Of a stretch of DNA of 64,000 bases, positions 1-8,702 are shown in pieces. The notes under the pieces were generated by a model that saw only the letters and a list, made by a program, of their open reading frames with translations, made no database searches and was not told the DNA's origin. Every line of letters starts with the position of its first letter. The stretch's first letter is position 1. This DNA comes from Planctobacterium sp965279005 (GTDB lineage: Bacteria; Pseudomonadota; Gammaproteobacteria; Enterobacterales; Alteromonadaceae): positions 1-64,000 of the forward strand of contig CBDIHK010000029.1 of NCBI GenBank assembly GCA_965279005.1, read 5' to 3'. The translations under genes were made by a program, and so were the position numbers.

Positions 1-1018
1 CAACCGCTTCGGTATCGGTTTTGTCAAATATAAGATACTCCGGATAACCGTTGTCGGTGCGCATGGCATAGGCACTGGTAAAATCCTTGTTAAAGGAAAT
101 GGAAGTCACATCCACTTTTTCATCGGTATAAATGTGCTCACTATCCCCTGTGCTTAGGTTGTACTTATACAGCCCCCTAGTGTCACGTTCGCTATCATTC
201 AGGTAAAATAGGTTTTCATTGGTAGCGTCAAATGCCAGTGGTTCGAAGCCACTGCCCAGCGTGATATCCGATACCGCCGACCAGTTCCCTTGGCTGTTAT
301 CGTATTGGTAGAACAACTTGCTGCCGTCTTCATCAATTCCCGTCGCAAACCGTTCATTGCCTTTGTTATCGATACTAAAGTCAGCACCGGCTATTGGGGA
401 CTTGTTTACCTTAGTCATGTTGCCGGTATAGACATTCAGTTTAAATAGATCCGGCTTTTTACTATTATCCCGAAAACGCAGTCGACCCTCTTTTTTCAGT
501 GGCGTTGATGAGATTAATATGTGCCGGTCACTGTCCTCCAAGAAGCTTTCTATTTCAGCCCAGCCTTCGGTTGCTTTGGTCCTGCGGATATTGGAGCCGA
601 TGGTCTCTTCTTCAGCGCTGTAGCCAAATATCATCTTGGCCTTGCTGCCATTGAAATTGGTTGCAAACAACTCACCAAAATACCTAGGCTGGCTCTCCCA
701 GGAACGCGTTTGTAGCACTTTAAACACAATGCGTTCGTCATTAACCCAATAGAATTCACCAACTTCACGCGGATGGGGCAACCCAATCGCCCGCACTGGC
801 TGAAAAGTTTTAGCATCTAACACCATCAGTTTGCGCTTGCCTTCCTGCAAGGTTCCTACAGCGAGATAATCACCTGACGGTGAGATTTTTGCGGAAAAGT
901 ATGCTGGGCTTTTGGCAAAGTCGGCGGGGGTTATTGTTTGAGCGCTGGCTGTAAACCAGCAAACGCCCAACATCATAAAATTTAATAGGTAGTGATACTG
1001 CGATAAAAAACGTTTCAT
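1..1018 (-). CDS. S9-family (prolyl oligopeptidase-like) peptidase, N-terminal part, cut by the window edge
   Basis: The frame is open from an ATG at 1018 to the window edge (339 codons). A strong AGGAGGG ribosome site lies just upstream. A signal peptide (about residues 1-25, ending near TASA-QT) is followed by beta-propeller-like blades such as 'YFSAKISPSGDYLAVG' and 'LMVLDAKTFQPVRAIGLP'. This matches the N-terminal propeller of secreted S9 peptidases, which gates an alpha/beta-hydrolase catalytic domain. The catalytic Ser/Asp/His half would lie outside the window, so peptidase activity cannot be confirmed. A propeller protein without a hydrolase is the alternative. It is divergent from yicC. 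Confidence 0.75.
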   Translation of the reverse strand, partial: MKRFLSQYHYLLNFMMLGVCWFTASAQTITPADFAKSPAYFSAKISPSGDYLAVGTLQEGKRKLMVLDAKTFQPVRAIGLPHPREVGEFYWVNDERIVFKVLQTRSWESQPRYFGELFATNFNGSKAKMIFGYSAEEETIGSNIRRTKATEGWAEIESFLEDSDRHILISSTPLKKEGRLRFRDNSKKPDLFKLNVYTGNMTKVNKSPIAGADFSIDNKGNERFATGIDEDGSKLFYQYDNSQGNWSAVSDITLGSGFEPLAFDATNENLFYLNDSERDTRGLYKYNLSTGDSEHIYTDEKVDVTSISFNKDFTSAYAMRTDNGYPEYLIFDKTDTEAV

Positions 1019-1220
1019 TGTCCCTCCTTGAAACAGGCTTAGTGAAGGCCTATCTGCAGATGCGCCGAATTGTATAAGTAACACACGGTTACCGCAAAAT
1101 TTTTACCCCTTAAATTTGGGACAACGAATGTTGATATTGAGGCAAAGCCAGTATCACTTTGCGCTCGCGGGGTATTGGGCTACACTTGCTGGCTCTAATA
1201 GTTTGGTTAAGGTAAATAAA

Positions 1221-2084
1221 ATGATCCACAGTATGACGGCGTTTGCACGCAAAGAAATTAAATCCTCTTGGGGCAGTGCCGTATGGGAGGTTCGTTCAGT
1301 CAACCAACGCTACTTAGAAACCTACTTTCGTTTGCCGGAACAGTTCCGGGGTTTAGAGCCTATTTTGCGGGAACGCTTCCGCGCCAAGCTAAACCGTGGC
1401 AAAGTCGAATGTAACCTGCGTTTTAGTAGTGACGGTGCCGAGTCGGGAAGCCTCACCCTCAACCAAGACTTAGCCAAACAATTACTGCATGCAGCCGATT
1501 GGGTTCAATCCCATGGCCAGTCAACTGGTGTGAATCCGGTTGATATTTTGCGCTGGCCCGGCGTGGTGGCAACTGAAGAAACCGACACCGACGCCATCCA
1601 AAAAGAATTGTTGCAAGCCTTAGATTCCGCTCTGGAAGACTTCTTAGCCGCAAGGAAAAGTGAAGGCCAAGCTTTGGACAATATGATCCAAACCCGCCTC
1701 GATGCAATTTTGGTGGAAGTAGACAAAGTAGAAGGACAAATGCCCGAAGTTTTGCAGTGGCAAAAAGACAAACTCATCGCCAAATTTGAAGAGGCGAAAA
1801 TTGAACTAGAAGAAAACCGGGTTGAACAAGAAATGATCCTGGCAGCACAGAAGCTAGATGTAGCCGAAGAGCTCGACCGGTTGCGCGCACACGTAAAAGA
1901 AACTCAAAAAATCCTGACCAAAGGCGGAGCCTGTGGCCGCAGGCTGGATTTTATGATGCAGGAGTTCAATCGCGAATCCAACACCCTCGCCTCCAAATCC
2001 ATCAACGCCGATATCACCCAATCAGCGGTAGAATTAAAAGTGCTTATCGAGCAAATGCGGGAACAGATCCAAAACATCGAATAA
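1221..2084 (+). CDS. yicC: YicC-family endoribonuclease
   Basis: This encodes 287 residues, the usual length of the YicC/YloC family, whose E. coli member is a divalent-metal-dependent endoribonuclease. The N-terminus MIHSMTAFARKE, the block 'WEVRSVNQRYLETYFRLPEQ' and the C-terminal 'GRRLDFMMQEFNRESNTLASKS' are the family signatures. The frame is open back to 1116, but I choose the ATG at 1221 because family members begin with MI.SMTA at exactly this point. In many gammaproteobacteria the gene neighbours gmk or rph; neither is here. No convincing terminator follows. Confidence 0.95.
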   Translation: MIHSMTAFARKEIKSSWGSAVWEVRSVNQRYLETYFRLPEQFRGLEPILRERFRAKLNRGKVECNLRFSSDGAESGSLTLNQDLAKQLLHAADWVQSHGQSTGVNPVDILRWPGVVATEETDTDAIQKELLQALDSALEDFLAARKSEGQALDNMIQTRLDAILVEVDKVEGQMPEVLQWQKDKLIAKFEEAKIELEENRVEQEMILAAQKLDVAEELDRLRAHVKETQKILTKGGACGRRLDFMMQEFNRESNTLASKSINADITQSAVELKVLIEQMREQIQNIE

Positions 2085-2505
2085 CAAGTTTTCTAGACTA
2101 TTTTGGGCTTAAATTGGCAAATTAACCTGCTTTTTTAAAGTTTGGCCACCATTTATCCTAGCTAATAAAAATAAGCTAATTTAGGCTCCAAGTGTTCGCT
2201 TTGGATTCAACTTCTTCCCTATTAATTTTCAATTTTTCGCAATTTTTGTTCCGAATAATGAGGGAAGTTGATGAATGCCTCACAGACTCCGTAACATGTT
2301 GAAGCACTGGTACTATCCTCCCCTTTTCTTTGAAAACGTCTATCCAAGTCTCTATCTCGATGTGAAATTCTAAGGCAAGGTTCATGAACATCTACCTTAC
2401 TTTGAAGATGCCATCACCCTCATCATTGATTGCCGACAATAGCTCAATGACATGCCATATGGCAGAGCAATGCCATTCGGTGAAATTGTACTTTACCGCT
2501 TTTAT
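2085..2505. other. Gene-free stretch between yicC and the hip module
   Basis: About 420 bases, AT-rich in its first third. Short open frames exist on both strands (about 70 codons each) but have no ribosome site, no recognisable motif and atypical composition. I see no RNA gene. It may contain decayed sequence brought in with the hip module. Confidence 0.5.
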
Positions 2506-2624
2506 ATTAACCGATAACGGTGACTTATATGAATTTGATAGTTTTACTTGGTTATATTCACCGATAGTAGTGAATATACTTGTGATTTATTCATAACAAC
2601 CTATAATCACCAATATTAATGAAT
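2506..2624 (+). promoter_or_regulatory. Three phased operator-like repeats upstream of hipB
   Basis: Three related imperfect palindromes lie at 2506-2523 (ATTAACCGATAACGGTGA), 2556-2575 (ATTCACCGATAGTAGTGAAT) and 2605-2624 (AATCACCAATATTAATGAAT). Their CC(G/A)ATA cores start at 2511, 2561 and 2610, so the spacing is 50 and 49 bp, close to five helical turns. The last two also share a following TTGTGATT. HipB-type regulators repress their own operon by binding several palindromes, so autoregulation is the natural reading. The function is inferred; the repeats are seen. Confidence 0.65.
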
Positions 2625-2637
2625 ATTTGTGATTACG

Positions 2638-2928
2638 ATGGCGAAGAAAGTTTCTATCTCTGAGATGCCTAAAGCACAGTTTATTGAAAACGTACATGTA
2701 TTAGGAAAACTCATTAAGGCGAAGCGCACGACGATGGGCATGAAGCTCGCTGATTGCGCCGCGCTTTGCAATGTAGGCATCAATACCTTATCGCGCATCG
2801 AAAATGGCAATGGCAATTGCACACTCGCCGCTGTATTTGCGGTGCTACACGGATTAGGTATCAAGCTCACCTCTCCATCGCTTTCAGATAACGACAGTTC
2901 AGCAGTCCGTGATGACGAATGGGTATAA
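2638..2928 (+). CDS. hipB: HipB-like XRE-family antitoxin/transcriptional regulator
   Basis: A 96-residue helix-turn-helix protein. The HTH runs about residues 20-75: 'LGKLIKAKRTTMGMKLADCAALCNVGINTLSRIENGNGNCTLAAVFAVLHGLGI', typical of HipB/XRE antitoxins. In the hip system HipB binds and neutralises the kinase HipA and represses the operon. The start is uncertain: ATG at 2638 is preferred, with an in-frame GTG at 2629; neither has a good ribosome site. It lies directly downstream of the phased palindromes. Its stop (2926-2928) overlaps the hipA start, indicating translational coupling. Confidence 0.85.
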   Translation: MAKKVSISEMPKAQFIENVHVLGKLIKAKRTTMGMKLADCAALCNVGINTLSRIENGNGNCTLAAVFAVLHGLGIKLTSPSLSDNDSSAVRDDEWV

Positions 2929-4271
2929 TGACTATGCCAGCTGAATACACCTTGTTCTTACAATTGGCTGATCGTCGTATTGGCACATTGAACTTGGACA
3001 AAAGCACCAACCTGCTCAAACTTGAATACGAGCCTCATTGGCAGCAAATAGGCTACCCACTGTCACCAGCATTGACATTGGATAACCTCCATTCTCCTGA
3101 AGTAGCCTTCAACTATCTAGACAACGCACTTCCAGAGGGGGAAGCGCGGAGACTCCTGTCGGAGTATCTCGGTGTTTCAGAGAAAAATGTCTATTCCCAA
3201 GTCAGGGCCATCGGCAATGACCTGGCAGGTGCCATTTCGTTTACCACGAGCGAAGGGCAACCCGGCATGCCGATAGATACAGATCAACCACAATTTAGAG
3301 AGATCGATCCTGACGAGTTAACCAAACGTCTTGCTAGTAAGGAAGACATTGGGCTGTTAACGTGGGACGACAAACCTCGACTGAGCGTGGCCGGGGTACA
3401 AGACAAACTCAACATATTCATGAACGGGCAAGGTCAGATAGGGTTTGGTGATGGTACCTTGTGCTCAACGCACATCCTCAAGTTTGAAAAGCCCAGCTGT
3501 CCCAACCTCGTACTAAATGAATACTTCTGCATGAAACTGTCTAAGGCTGCAGGGCTGCCTACCTCAGAAGTAAAGTTCACCCGGTTTGGGCACCACCCTG
3601 TACTTATTGTAGAAAGGTTTGATCGCAAATACGCCCCTGACCAGTGCAAAGTTTTTCGCAGACATGTGATTGATGGTTGCCAAGCACTAAACCTACCACG
3701 TGACTATAAATACGAACGCAATTTGGGGGACGGCCGGGATGTGCAACATATTAGAGATGGTGCAAGCTTGCCCCGGCTCTTTGAATTGGCAAAAACCATG
3801 GCGTCGCCTGTTGCGAGTCTTCAGTGGCTTATCCATTGGCAACTATTCAATCTGATGATTAGCAACTACGATAGTCATGGCAAAAACGTCTCATTGTTTT
3901 ATGATAAGCGCAATAATCGATTCACGCCTGCTTATGACTTAGTGAATGTAGCCATGTTCCCGCAGTTCAAACATGTACTAGCGATGGCGATGGGCGATGA
4001 GTTTAAACCCGAATGCATAAACGCCTACCAAATGGCTGATTTCGCAGAAACCTGCGGGGTGAATAAAAAGCTCTTATCTCGCCAGTTAAGCGATTTGGCA
4101 GATAAAGTCCTCGGCACGCTAACACAACAGCAGTTCATCGAGACAATTACTCAAGAGCCGCATTTTACCGAAGACGACCGAAACTACATGGCAGAGGTGA
4201 AAGAGCACGTATTAACCCGAACCCAACACTTACGATCACAGGCACCTGAAATACCTGATATCGACTTTTGA
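2928..4271 (+). CDS. hipA: HipA-family serine/threonine kinase toxin
   Basis: About 447 residues, close to E. coli HipA (440). HipA kinases phosphorylate a translation factor (GltX in E. coli) and induce dormancy. Visible elements, in order: a HipA N-terminal (couple_hipA) domain with 'LDNALPEGEARR'; the loop 'LSVAGVQDKL', whose Ser corresponds to the autophosphorylated serine; 'THILKFE' (ATP-binding Lys); 'NEYFCMKLSKAAGLPTSEV'; 'LIVERFDR'; and the catalytic/Mg site 'NYDSHGKNVSLFY' followed by 'TPAYDLV'. All kinase residues I expect are present, so the toxin looks intact. The ATG at 2928 overlaps the hipB stop as TAATG; in-frame ATGs at 2919 and 2934 are alternatives. Confidence 0.9.
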   Translation: MTMPAEYTLFLQLADRRIGTLNLDKSTNLLKLEYEPHWQQIGYPLSPALTLDNLHSPEVAFNYLDNALPEGEARRLLSEYLGVSEKNVYSQVRAIGNDLAGAISFTTSEGQPGMPIDTDQPQFREIDPDELTKRLASKEDIGLLTWDDKPRLSVAGVQDKLNIFMNGQGQIGFGDGTLCSTHILKFEKPSCPNLVLNEYFCMKLSKAAGLPTSEVKFTRFGHHPVLIVERFDRKYAPDQCKVFRRHVIDGCQALNLPRDYKYERNLGDGRDVQHIRDGASLPRLFELAKTMASPVASLQWLIHWQLFNLMISNYDSHGKNVSLFYDKRNNRFTPAYDLVNVAMFPQFKHVLAMAMGDEFKPECINAYQMADFAETCGVNKKLLSRQLSDLADKVLGTLTQQQFIETITQEPHFTEDDRNYMAEVKEHVLTRTQHLRSQAPEIPDIDF

Positions 4272-4411
4272 TCATTGCAATAGATTGCACTTAAGGTGTG
4301 TAATCCTAGATTAATGGGAACGGTATTATACCAACTCCCTGTTAGATGCAGAATATTGGGTAGAAAGGGAAGCTAACCTGGGTCGTCTAAAACGCTGCGC
4401 CAGCAATGTTT

Positions 4412-4660
4412 TTACAGATCATCAATTTCCCGGCGTAAGTTACTTTTGGGATCGGTGACAATGCGCTCCAATACTTCAATGCGCTCGCGTAGTCCCTTTA
4501 TTTCAGCCTGGCTCTGGTCAGATTTATTTTTCTCTAGCTCTTGCTTAATGGCTTCAAACTGCGTGCGGACTTCAGTCCGATGCTTAAAGTATTTACTTAT
4601 CAAGATAGCAATCAGTATTGGCGAGCAAATGGTTAGTACTACTAGCAAAAAATTAAACAT
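4412..4660 (-). CDS. PspB-like small membrane protein
   Basis: An 82-residue protein with one N-terminal transmembrane segment (about residues 3-24, 'FLLVVLTICSPILIAILIS'), then a charged, probably coiled-coil helix ending 'GLRERIEVLERIVTDPKSNLRREIDDL'. That C-terminal pattern resembles PspB and PspB-like envelope-stress proteins, in which a short membrane helix carries a cytoplasmic coiled coil. No pspA or pspC is adjacent, so a role in the phage-shock response is unproven. It is a monocistronic unit pointing towards hipA. No ribosome site is obvious. Confidence 0.6.
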   Translation of the reverse strand: MFNFLLVVLTICSPILIAILISKYFKHRTEVRTQFEAIKQELEKNKSDQSQAEIKGLRERIEVLERIVTDPKSNLRREIDDL

Positions 4661-4802
4661 GTTTTTTCATCCCTTTACATTGTTAGCCCGGCTAGGTAAC
4701 AAAACTCACACAAAGCCAGCTGCAGTGTCAACTATATTGCGTGTGTAAATGTTGCGAGGTAAAGGTAATTAGTGCGGCACAGGGCTGTGTAAAACCCTGT
4801 GC

Positions 4803-5801
4803 CTATACTGAAAAGCGGAATGTTTGGCTGAGTAGTGGCTGCATAGAAATCTGCATAGGTATTTTTTGACCATCAACAAACCTGAGCGGATCCACCAGTA
4901 CAAAACCAAAAAACTGCAAACACCGCATGATAAAACGAGTTTCGATCATCGAACCCAACACATCTTCCTGGGATGCATAGACAGTGGCTTGTACTTGCTT
5001 GAGTATATCTGGGAAAGCGGTACAAACCTCTTTTATAAGCTGTTCTGCCGAACCATGGCTTTGCAAGCGCCAAAGCATAAACAGCCAAAACTGGTTTAAC
5101 GGTACATCATCTTGCCAGGCATCAAAATAGGCCCAATTGAACTTGGTTGTGGCGGCTTCCAGCATTGCTGGGTAAAAGGCGTTTATGCCCTGCTCTACAA
5201 AGATTTTTTGGCTTTTTAGCGTAAGGTAAAAGCGCCCTTTCTTTAAATAAATAATGCCGGCTATATCCGCTAGTAGGCGGGTATAGTGTAAGGCATTAAA
5301 TTTATCTTCATTGTTGCCTGCAAACTCGCTGATACTGGGTATAGTTTCATGCTGGCATACAGCTAATTCAGGCAAAAGCCCCGATGCCACCTTGGCTAAT
5401 TTGGCCGGTAGGTTGCCCTTGGCGGTAGTTTTGATAGAACCACCTTCTGCCAGCATGGCATCGAGTATCAGCGCCAAATAACACATTACCGGGCTTTGGC
5501 TAAGATCCGCTGGTGTGTTGATGCTAACACCTTTTAGCCCAGCAAACGGCTCATACAGCCAATTGGCCATTTGCGCAGGGCTTAATCCACAAAAGTCTTC
5601 CAGTGGCTGGTTATTGCGCTGGGCCATTTTGTGCTGTGCAACTAGGTTAAGTTCATCCAGCGAGAGATCCGGATTCATAGCTACCGTCTGGGACAACTCA
5701 TCAGCAATTTCCGCTTGCTGCTTGCCAACTGTATCCATGCAGCAGCGTTTATATTTTTTGCCACTACCACAGGGGCATGGCTCATTGCGGCCTATTTTCA
5801 T
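4803..5801 (-). CDS. SEC-C motif protein of unknown function
   Basis: A 332-residue protein. Residues 1-22 are a SEC-C zinc-binding motif of the SecA C-terminal type ('GRNEPCPCGSGKKYKRCC', ligands CxC...CC). The remainder (about 30-332) is alpha-helical and Leu/Ala-rich, with no motif I recognise; 'CQHETIPSISEFAGNN' is its most polar stretch. SEC-C motifs bind zinc and often mediate contacts with SecB or the ribosome, but here the role is unknown. A GGAAAGG ribosome site precedes the ATG at 5801. No signal peptide is seen, so it is probably cytoplasmic. Confidence 0.7.
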   Translation of the reverse strand: MKIGRNEPCPCGSGKKYKRCCMDTVGKQQAEIADELSQTVAMNPDLSLDELNLVAQHKMAQRNNQPLEDFCGLSPAQMANWLYEPFAGLKGVSINTPADLSQSPVMCYLALILDAMLAEGGSIKTTAKGNLPAKLAKVASGLLPELAVCQHETIPSISEFAGNNEDKFNALHYTRLLADIAGIIYLKKGRFYLTLKSQKIFVEQGINAFYPAMLEAATTKFNWAYFDAWQDDVPLNQFWLFMLWRLQSHGSAEQLIKEVCTAFPDILKQVQATVYASQEDVLGSMIETRFIMRCLQFFGFVLVDPLRFVDGQKIPMQISMQPLLSQTFRFSV

Positions 5802-5888
5802 TGTGTAGCCTTTCCATCAAACTTCAGTACAAGATGCCTAGGAAGTGGCTAGGTATGTCATATCGCAGTTACTCAATCTTAACAGGGC

Positions 5889-7250
5889 CTAAGCCATGAC
5901 CGATTCCCAAGGTCCCCTAATCGCAAGGGTCATAGTCGGCGAATAGATATTCACAAACAGGGTAGAGCCATCGGGTGAGAAGCAGGCACCGGCGCTTTCT
6001 GTCGGTAGCAGTAATTTGGCAAAAGGATATACCGCGCCCTCCGGGGTCACGCCGCGCAAATGGTTATCCAATGACTCTGAATATTGGTCTTCACAAACCA
6101 ACAAGTGGCCTTGCGGGGTAACGCAGAGGTTGTCGCCAAAGTTATATAGCGACTTGTCGGCGCTCTCCAAAAATAGGCTTAATTGACCCGGCGTAGAATT
6201 TTCATCTGCAGTACCTTCAACCACCGAAGGTCGGTAGCGCATAATTTGGCCTAGCTGCGCCGCGCCGCCATTGGTACAACAAAAATACAATTCATTATCG
6301 CCCCAATGCACCCCCTCTCCACGGGCAAATACCGCAGCACCCTTGGCATAACCTTGCATGCGTAAATCATCGTCCGGACTTTCGGGGTTTTCCAGGTTTA
6401 TCCATTCAGCGGCATAGTTCTGCCCCAATTTCATATTTGTTGTTTCCCAATTACGGGTGTCGAACTTTGCCTGACCTTTGACTACTAATGCCTGCAGCTG
6501 GCCACCCGCACTTAGGTTGCCGTATTCATTTGGAATAAAGCGGTAGAACAAGCCATCACCCCGGTCTTCGGTTAGGTAAACGATACCGGTCCTGGGATCC
6601 ACGACCGTTGCTTCGTGGTTGAAGCGTCCCATCGCTTTAAGGGGTTTGGGTTCAATCAAACCAGTAGCATTGGCTGGCACTTCAAAGATATAGCCGTGTT
6701 CTTTTTGGATAGTGCCATCGGGTTTATCGACGCTCTCTTCACAGGTCAACCAAGTTCCCCATGGCGTTATGCCACCGGCACAATTCCTGATTGTGCCGGT
6801 CAGGCTGATAAATTGTTTTTCTACTTTACGGGTTTTTAAATTGTAAATGATATTACTAGTGCCACCTGGCAGGGCTATACCATCGTTGTAGTGGTCATAG
6901 GCGAGGTCAGTTTTGTGTTGCTGGATAGACTTGGGTTGCTTGTCAAGGTGATGTGGATGTAGTTCATGGTTACGGACCAGCGCAACCTTGTTGTCTGCAT
7001 AGGCAAAACAACCCATGCCATCAGCCCTGTCAGGCACCTCAAGGCCATCGGACATTGTGTCGCCTAGCTTGGATATAACTTGATATTCGAAGCCTTTGGG
7101 CAGATCAAGTATTTTGGCTGGATCCGGCACTAAGGAACCATAGCCCTCACTGGTTTTCATCTTTGCAATGGGCTTGCCCAAGGCACTACCAGCTAGCCCT
7201 GAAAACGCCAAAGCCACCGCCCCAATATTAAATTGCCTTCTTGTTACCAT
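5889..7250 (-). CDS. PhoX-family (DUF839) Tat-exported protein
   Basis: 453 residues with a twin-arginine signal at the N-terminus ('VTRRQFNIGAVALAFSGLAGSALG'), so export of a folded, cofactor-containing protein is expected. The body is the DUF839/PhoX beta-propeller: 'DGMGCFAYADNKVALVRNHEL', 'NCAGGITPWGTWLTCEESVD' and 'FNHEATVVDPRTGIVYLTEDRGDGLFYRFIP' are characteristic. PhoX phosphatases use Ca and Fe and hydrolyse phosphomonoesters in the periplasm. Many DUF839 members are untested, so the phosphatase function is family-based. No Pho box is evident upstream. It is divergent from the Zur-controlled zigA promoter. Confidence 0.85.
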   Translation of the reverse strand: MVTRRQFNIGAVALAFSGLAGSALGKPIAKMKTSEGYGSLVPDPAKILDLPKGFEYQVISKLGDTMSDGLEVPDRADGMGCFAYADNKVALVRNHELHPHHLDKQPKSIQQHKTDLAYDHYNDGIALPGGTSNIIYNLKTRKVEKQFISLTGTIRNCAGGITPWGTWLTCEESVDKPDGTIQKEHGYIFEVPANATGLIEPKPLKAMGRFNHEATVVDPRTGIVYLTEDRGDGLFYRFIPNEYGNLSAGGQLQALVVKGQAKFDTRNWETTNMKLGQNYAAEWINLENPESPDDDLRMQGYAKGAAVFARGEGVHWGDNELYFCCTNGGAAQLGQIMRYRPSVVEGTADENSTPGQLSLFLESADKSLYNFGDNLCVTPQGHLLVCEDQYSESLDNHLRGVTPEGAVYPFAKLLLPTESAGACFSPDGSTLFVNIYSPTMTLAIRGPWESVMA

Positions 7251-7363
7251 ACCAAATCCACAGCTCCACTTAGCCTAACCTAACCATTGTCACATAGAGT
7301 TTAGTTTAGTGCCTTGACCTAACGCAATTCCCAATGCAACAAAAGGGGATTGCAATAACCACA

Positions 7364-7403
7364 CGAATGTTATGTTGTAACATTTCAATTGCAGCATTAT
7401 ACT
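7364..7403 (+). promoter_or_regulatory. Zur box overlapping a sigma-70 promoter for zigA
   Basis: 7364-7386 is a palindrome with arms AATGTTAT and GTAACATTTC. By my count it matches the gammaproteobacterial Zur consensus (GAAATGTTATA-W-TATAACATTTC) at about 19 of 23 positions. A promoter overlaps it: -35 TTGTAA at 7375-7380, a 17-bp spacer, and -10 TATACT at 7398-7403. Zn-Zur bound here would block RNA polymerase, and zinc starvation would switch on the downstream zigA-DUF1826 genes. The sites are seen; the regulation is inferred. Confidence 0.85.
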
Positions 7404-7472
7404 GCCCATTTCTATAGATGGGACTACGCCCTAACCCAAACAGCCCGAGCCCCATACGGCGCTATTGCCTAA

Positions 7473-8702
7473 ATGAGTTTAAGAACTATGCCTGACCAGT
7501 CATTGCTATTGCCCGTTACTGTTTTATCCGGTTTTTTAGGTGCCGGAAAAACTACAGTGTTAAACCATATCCTCAACAACCGGGAAGGCCTTAAAGTTGC
7601 CGTAATCGTTAATGATATGAGTGAAATCAATATTGACGCAGCAACAGTTCAAAACGAAATAAGCCTCAATCGCTCCGAGGAAAAGCTGGTTGAAATGAGC
7701 AATGGCTGTATCTGCTGCACTTTGCGCGAAGATTTGTTGTTGGAAGTCAACCGGCTGGCAACAGAGGGAAAATACGACTATCTGGTGATTGAATCCACCG
7801 GCATTTCTGAGCCCCTACCAGTGGCTGAAACCTTCACTTTTGCCGATGAAGAAGGTGTCAGCCTATCTGACTTGGCCAAGCTTGATACCATGGTGACAGT
7901 CGTCGATGCGTTAAACTTCTTAAATGACTATGACGCTGCCAAATCACTTCAAGAAGTAGGCGAAAGCCTCGGCGAAGAGGACGAAAGGAGCGTGTCTGAA
8001 CTGCTGGTTGAGCAAGTGGAATTTGCCGACGTCTTATTGATCAGCAAGACCGATCTGGTTCCCGAGCAAGACATAGAAAGGCTAAAAAGCATATTAAAAA
8101 CCTTAAACACCGAAGCCGAGCAAATTGCTATCCAGGGTGGTAATGTGCCTCTGGATAAAGTTTTGGCCACCGGCAAGTTTAGTTTTGAAAAAGCACAGCA
8201 AGCACCGGGTTGGCTGAAAGAGCTGCGTGGTGAACACGTGCCTGAAACAGAAGAATTTGGCATTAGCAGCTTTGTTTACGAGGCGCGCCGGCCATTTCAT
8301 CCGCAAAAATTCTATGACTTCCTGCACGCTGATGATATCGGGGGCAAGCTCATTCGTTCCAAGGGATTCTTTTGGTTGGCTACCCGCCCTAACATTGCGG
8401 GCAACTGGAGCCAGGCGGGCGGCATGGCCAGCTACGGTGCAGCCGGTTATTTCTGGAATGCAGTACCCAAAGAACACTGGCCTAATGATCCAGACTACTT
8501 ACAGTCAATACAAGAACACTGGGTAGAGCCCTATGGTGACATGCGCCAAGAACTGGTGTTTATCGGACAAGACCTTGATAAAACCGATATCACCAAACGT
8601 TTGGATGATTGTTTAATATCAGAACAATTACTTGCATCAGGGCAAGATGCCTGGAAAGACTTAGCCGATCCATTTCCAGCATGGGAGCACCAAAATGGCT
8701 GA
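7473..8702 (+). CDS. zigA: ZigA-type COG0523 GTPase (zinc metallochaperone)
   Basis: 409 residues. Visible motifs: Walker A 'SGFLGAGKTTVLNHIL' (about residues 19-34), the metal-binding 'NGCICCTLRED' CxCC motif (about 77-88), 'ESTGISEP', the G4-like 'SKTD', and a COG0523 C-terminal domain with 'FWLATRPNIAGNWSQAGG'. ZigA proteins are Zur-regulated GTPases thought to deliver zinc to essential enzymes under zinc starvation. The Zur box just upstream and the DUF1826 gene downstream, overlapping by 8 bp, fit this role. The start is ATG 7473 or 7488; neither has a clear ribosome site. Confidence 0.93.
   Translation: MSLRTMPDQSLLLPVTVLSGFLGAGKTTVLNHILNNREGLKVAVIVNDMSEINIDAATVQNEISLNRSEEKLVEMSNGCICCTLREDLLLEVNRLATEGKYDYLVIESTGISEPLPVAETFTFADEEGVSLSDLAKLDTMVTVVDALNFLNDYDAAKSLQEVGESLGEEDERSVSELLVEQVEFADVLLISKTDLVPEQDIERLKSILKTLNTEAEQIAIQGGNVPLDKVLATGKFSFEKAQQAPGWLKELRGEHVPETEEFGISSFVYEARRPFHPQKFYDFLHADDIGGKLIRSKGFFWLATRPNIAGNWSQAGGMASYGAAGYFWNAVPKEHWPNDPDYLQSIQEHWVEPYGDMRQELVFIGQDLDKTDITKRLDDCLISEQLLASGQDAWKDLADPFPAWEHQNG

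Noticed and set aside
2176..2596. Two short open frames of about 70 codons on opposite strands between yicC and hipB
   Set aside because: They overlap tail to head on opposite strands, have no ribosome site, no recognisable motif, and one runs into the operator repeats.
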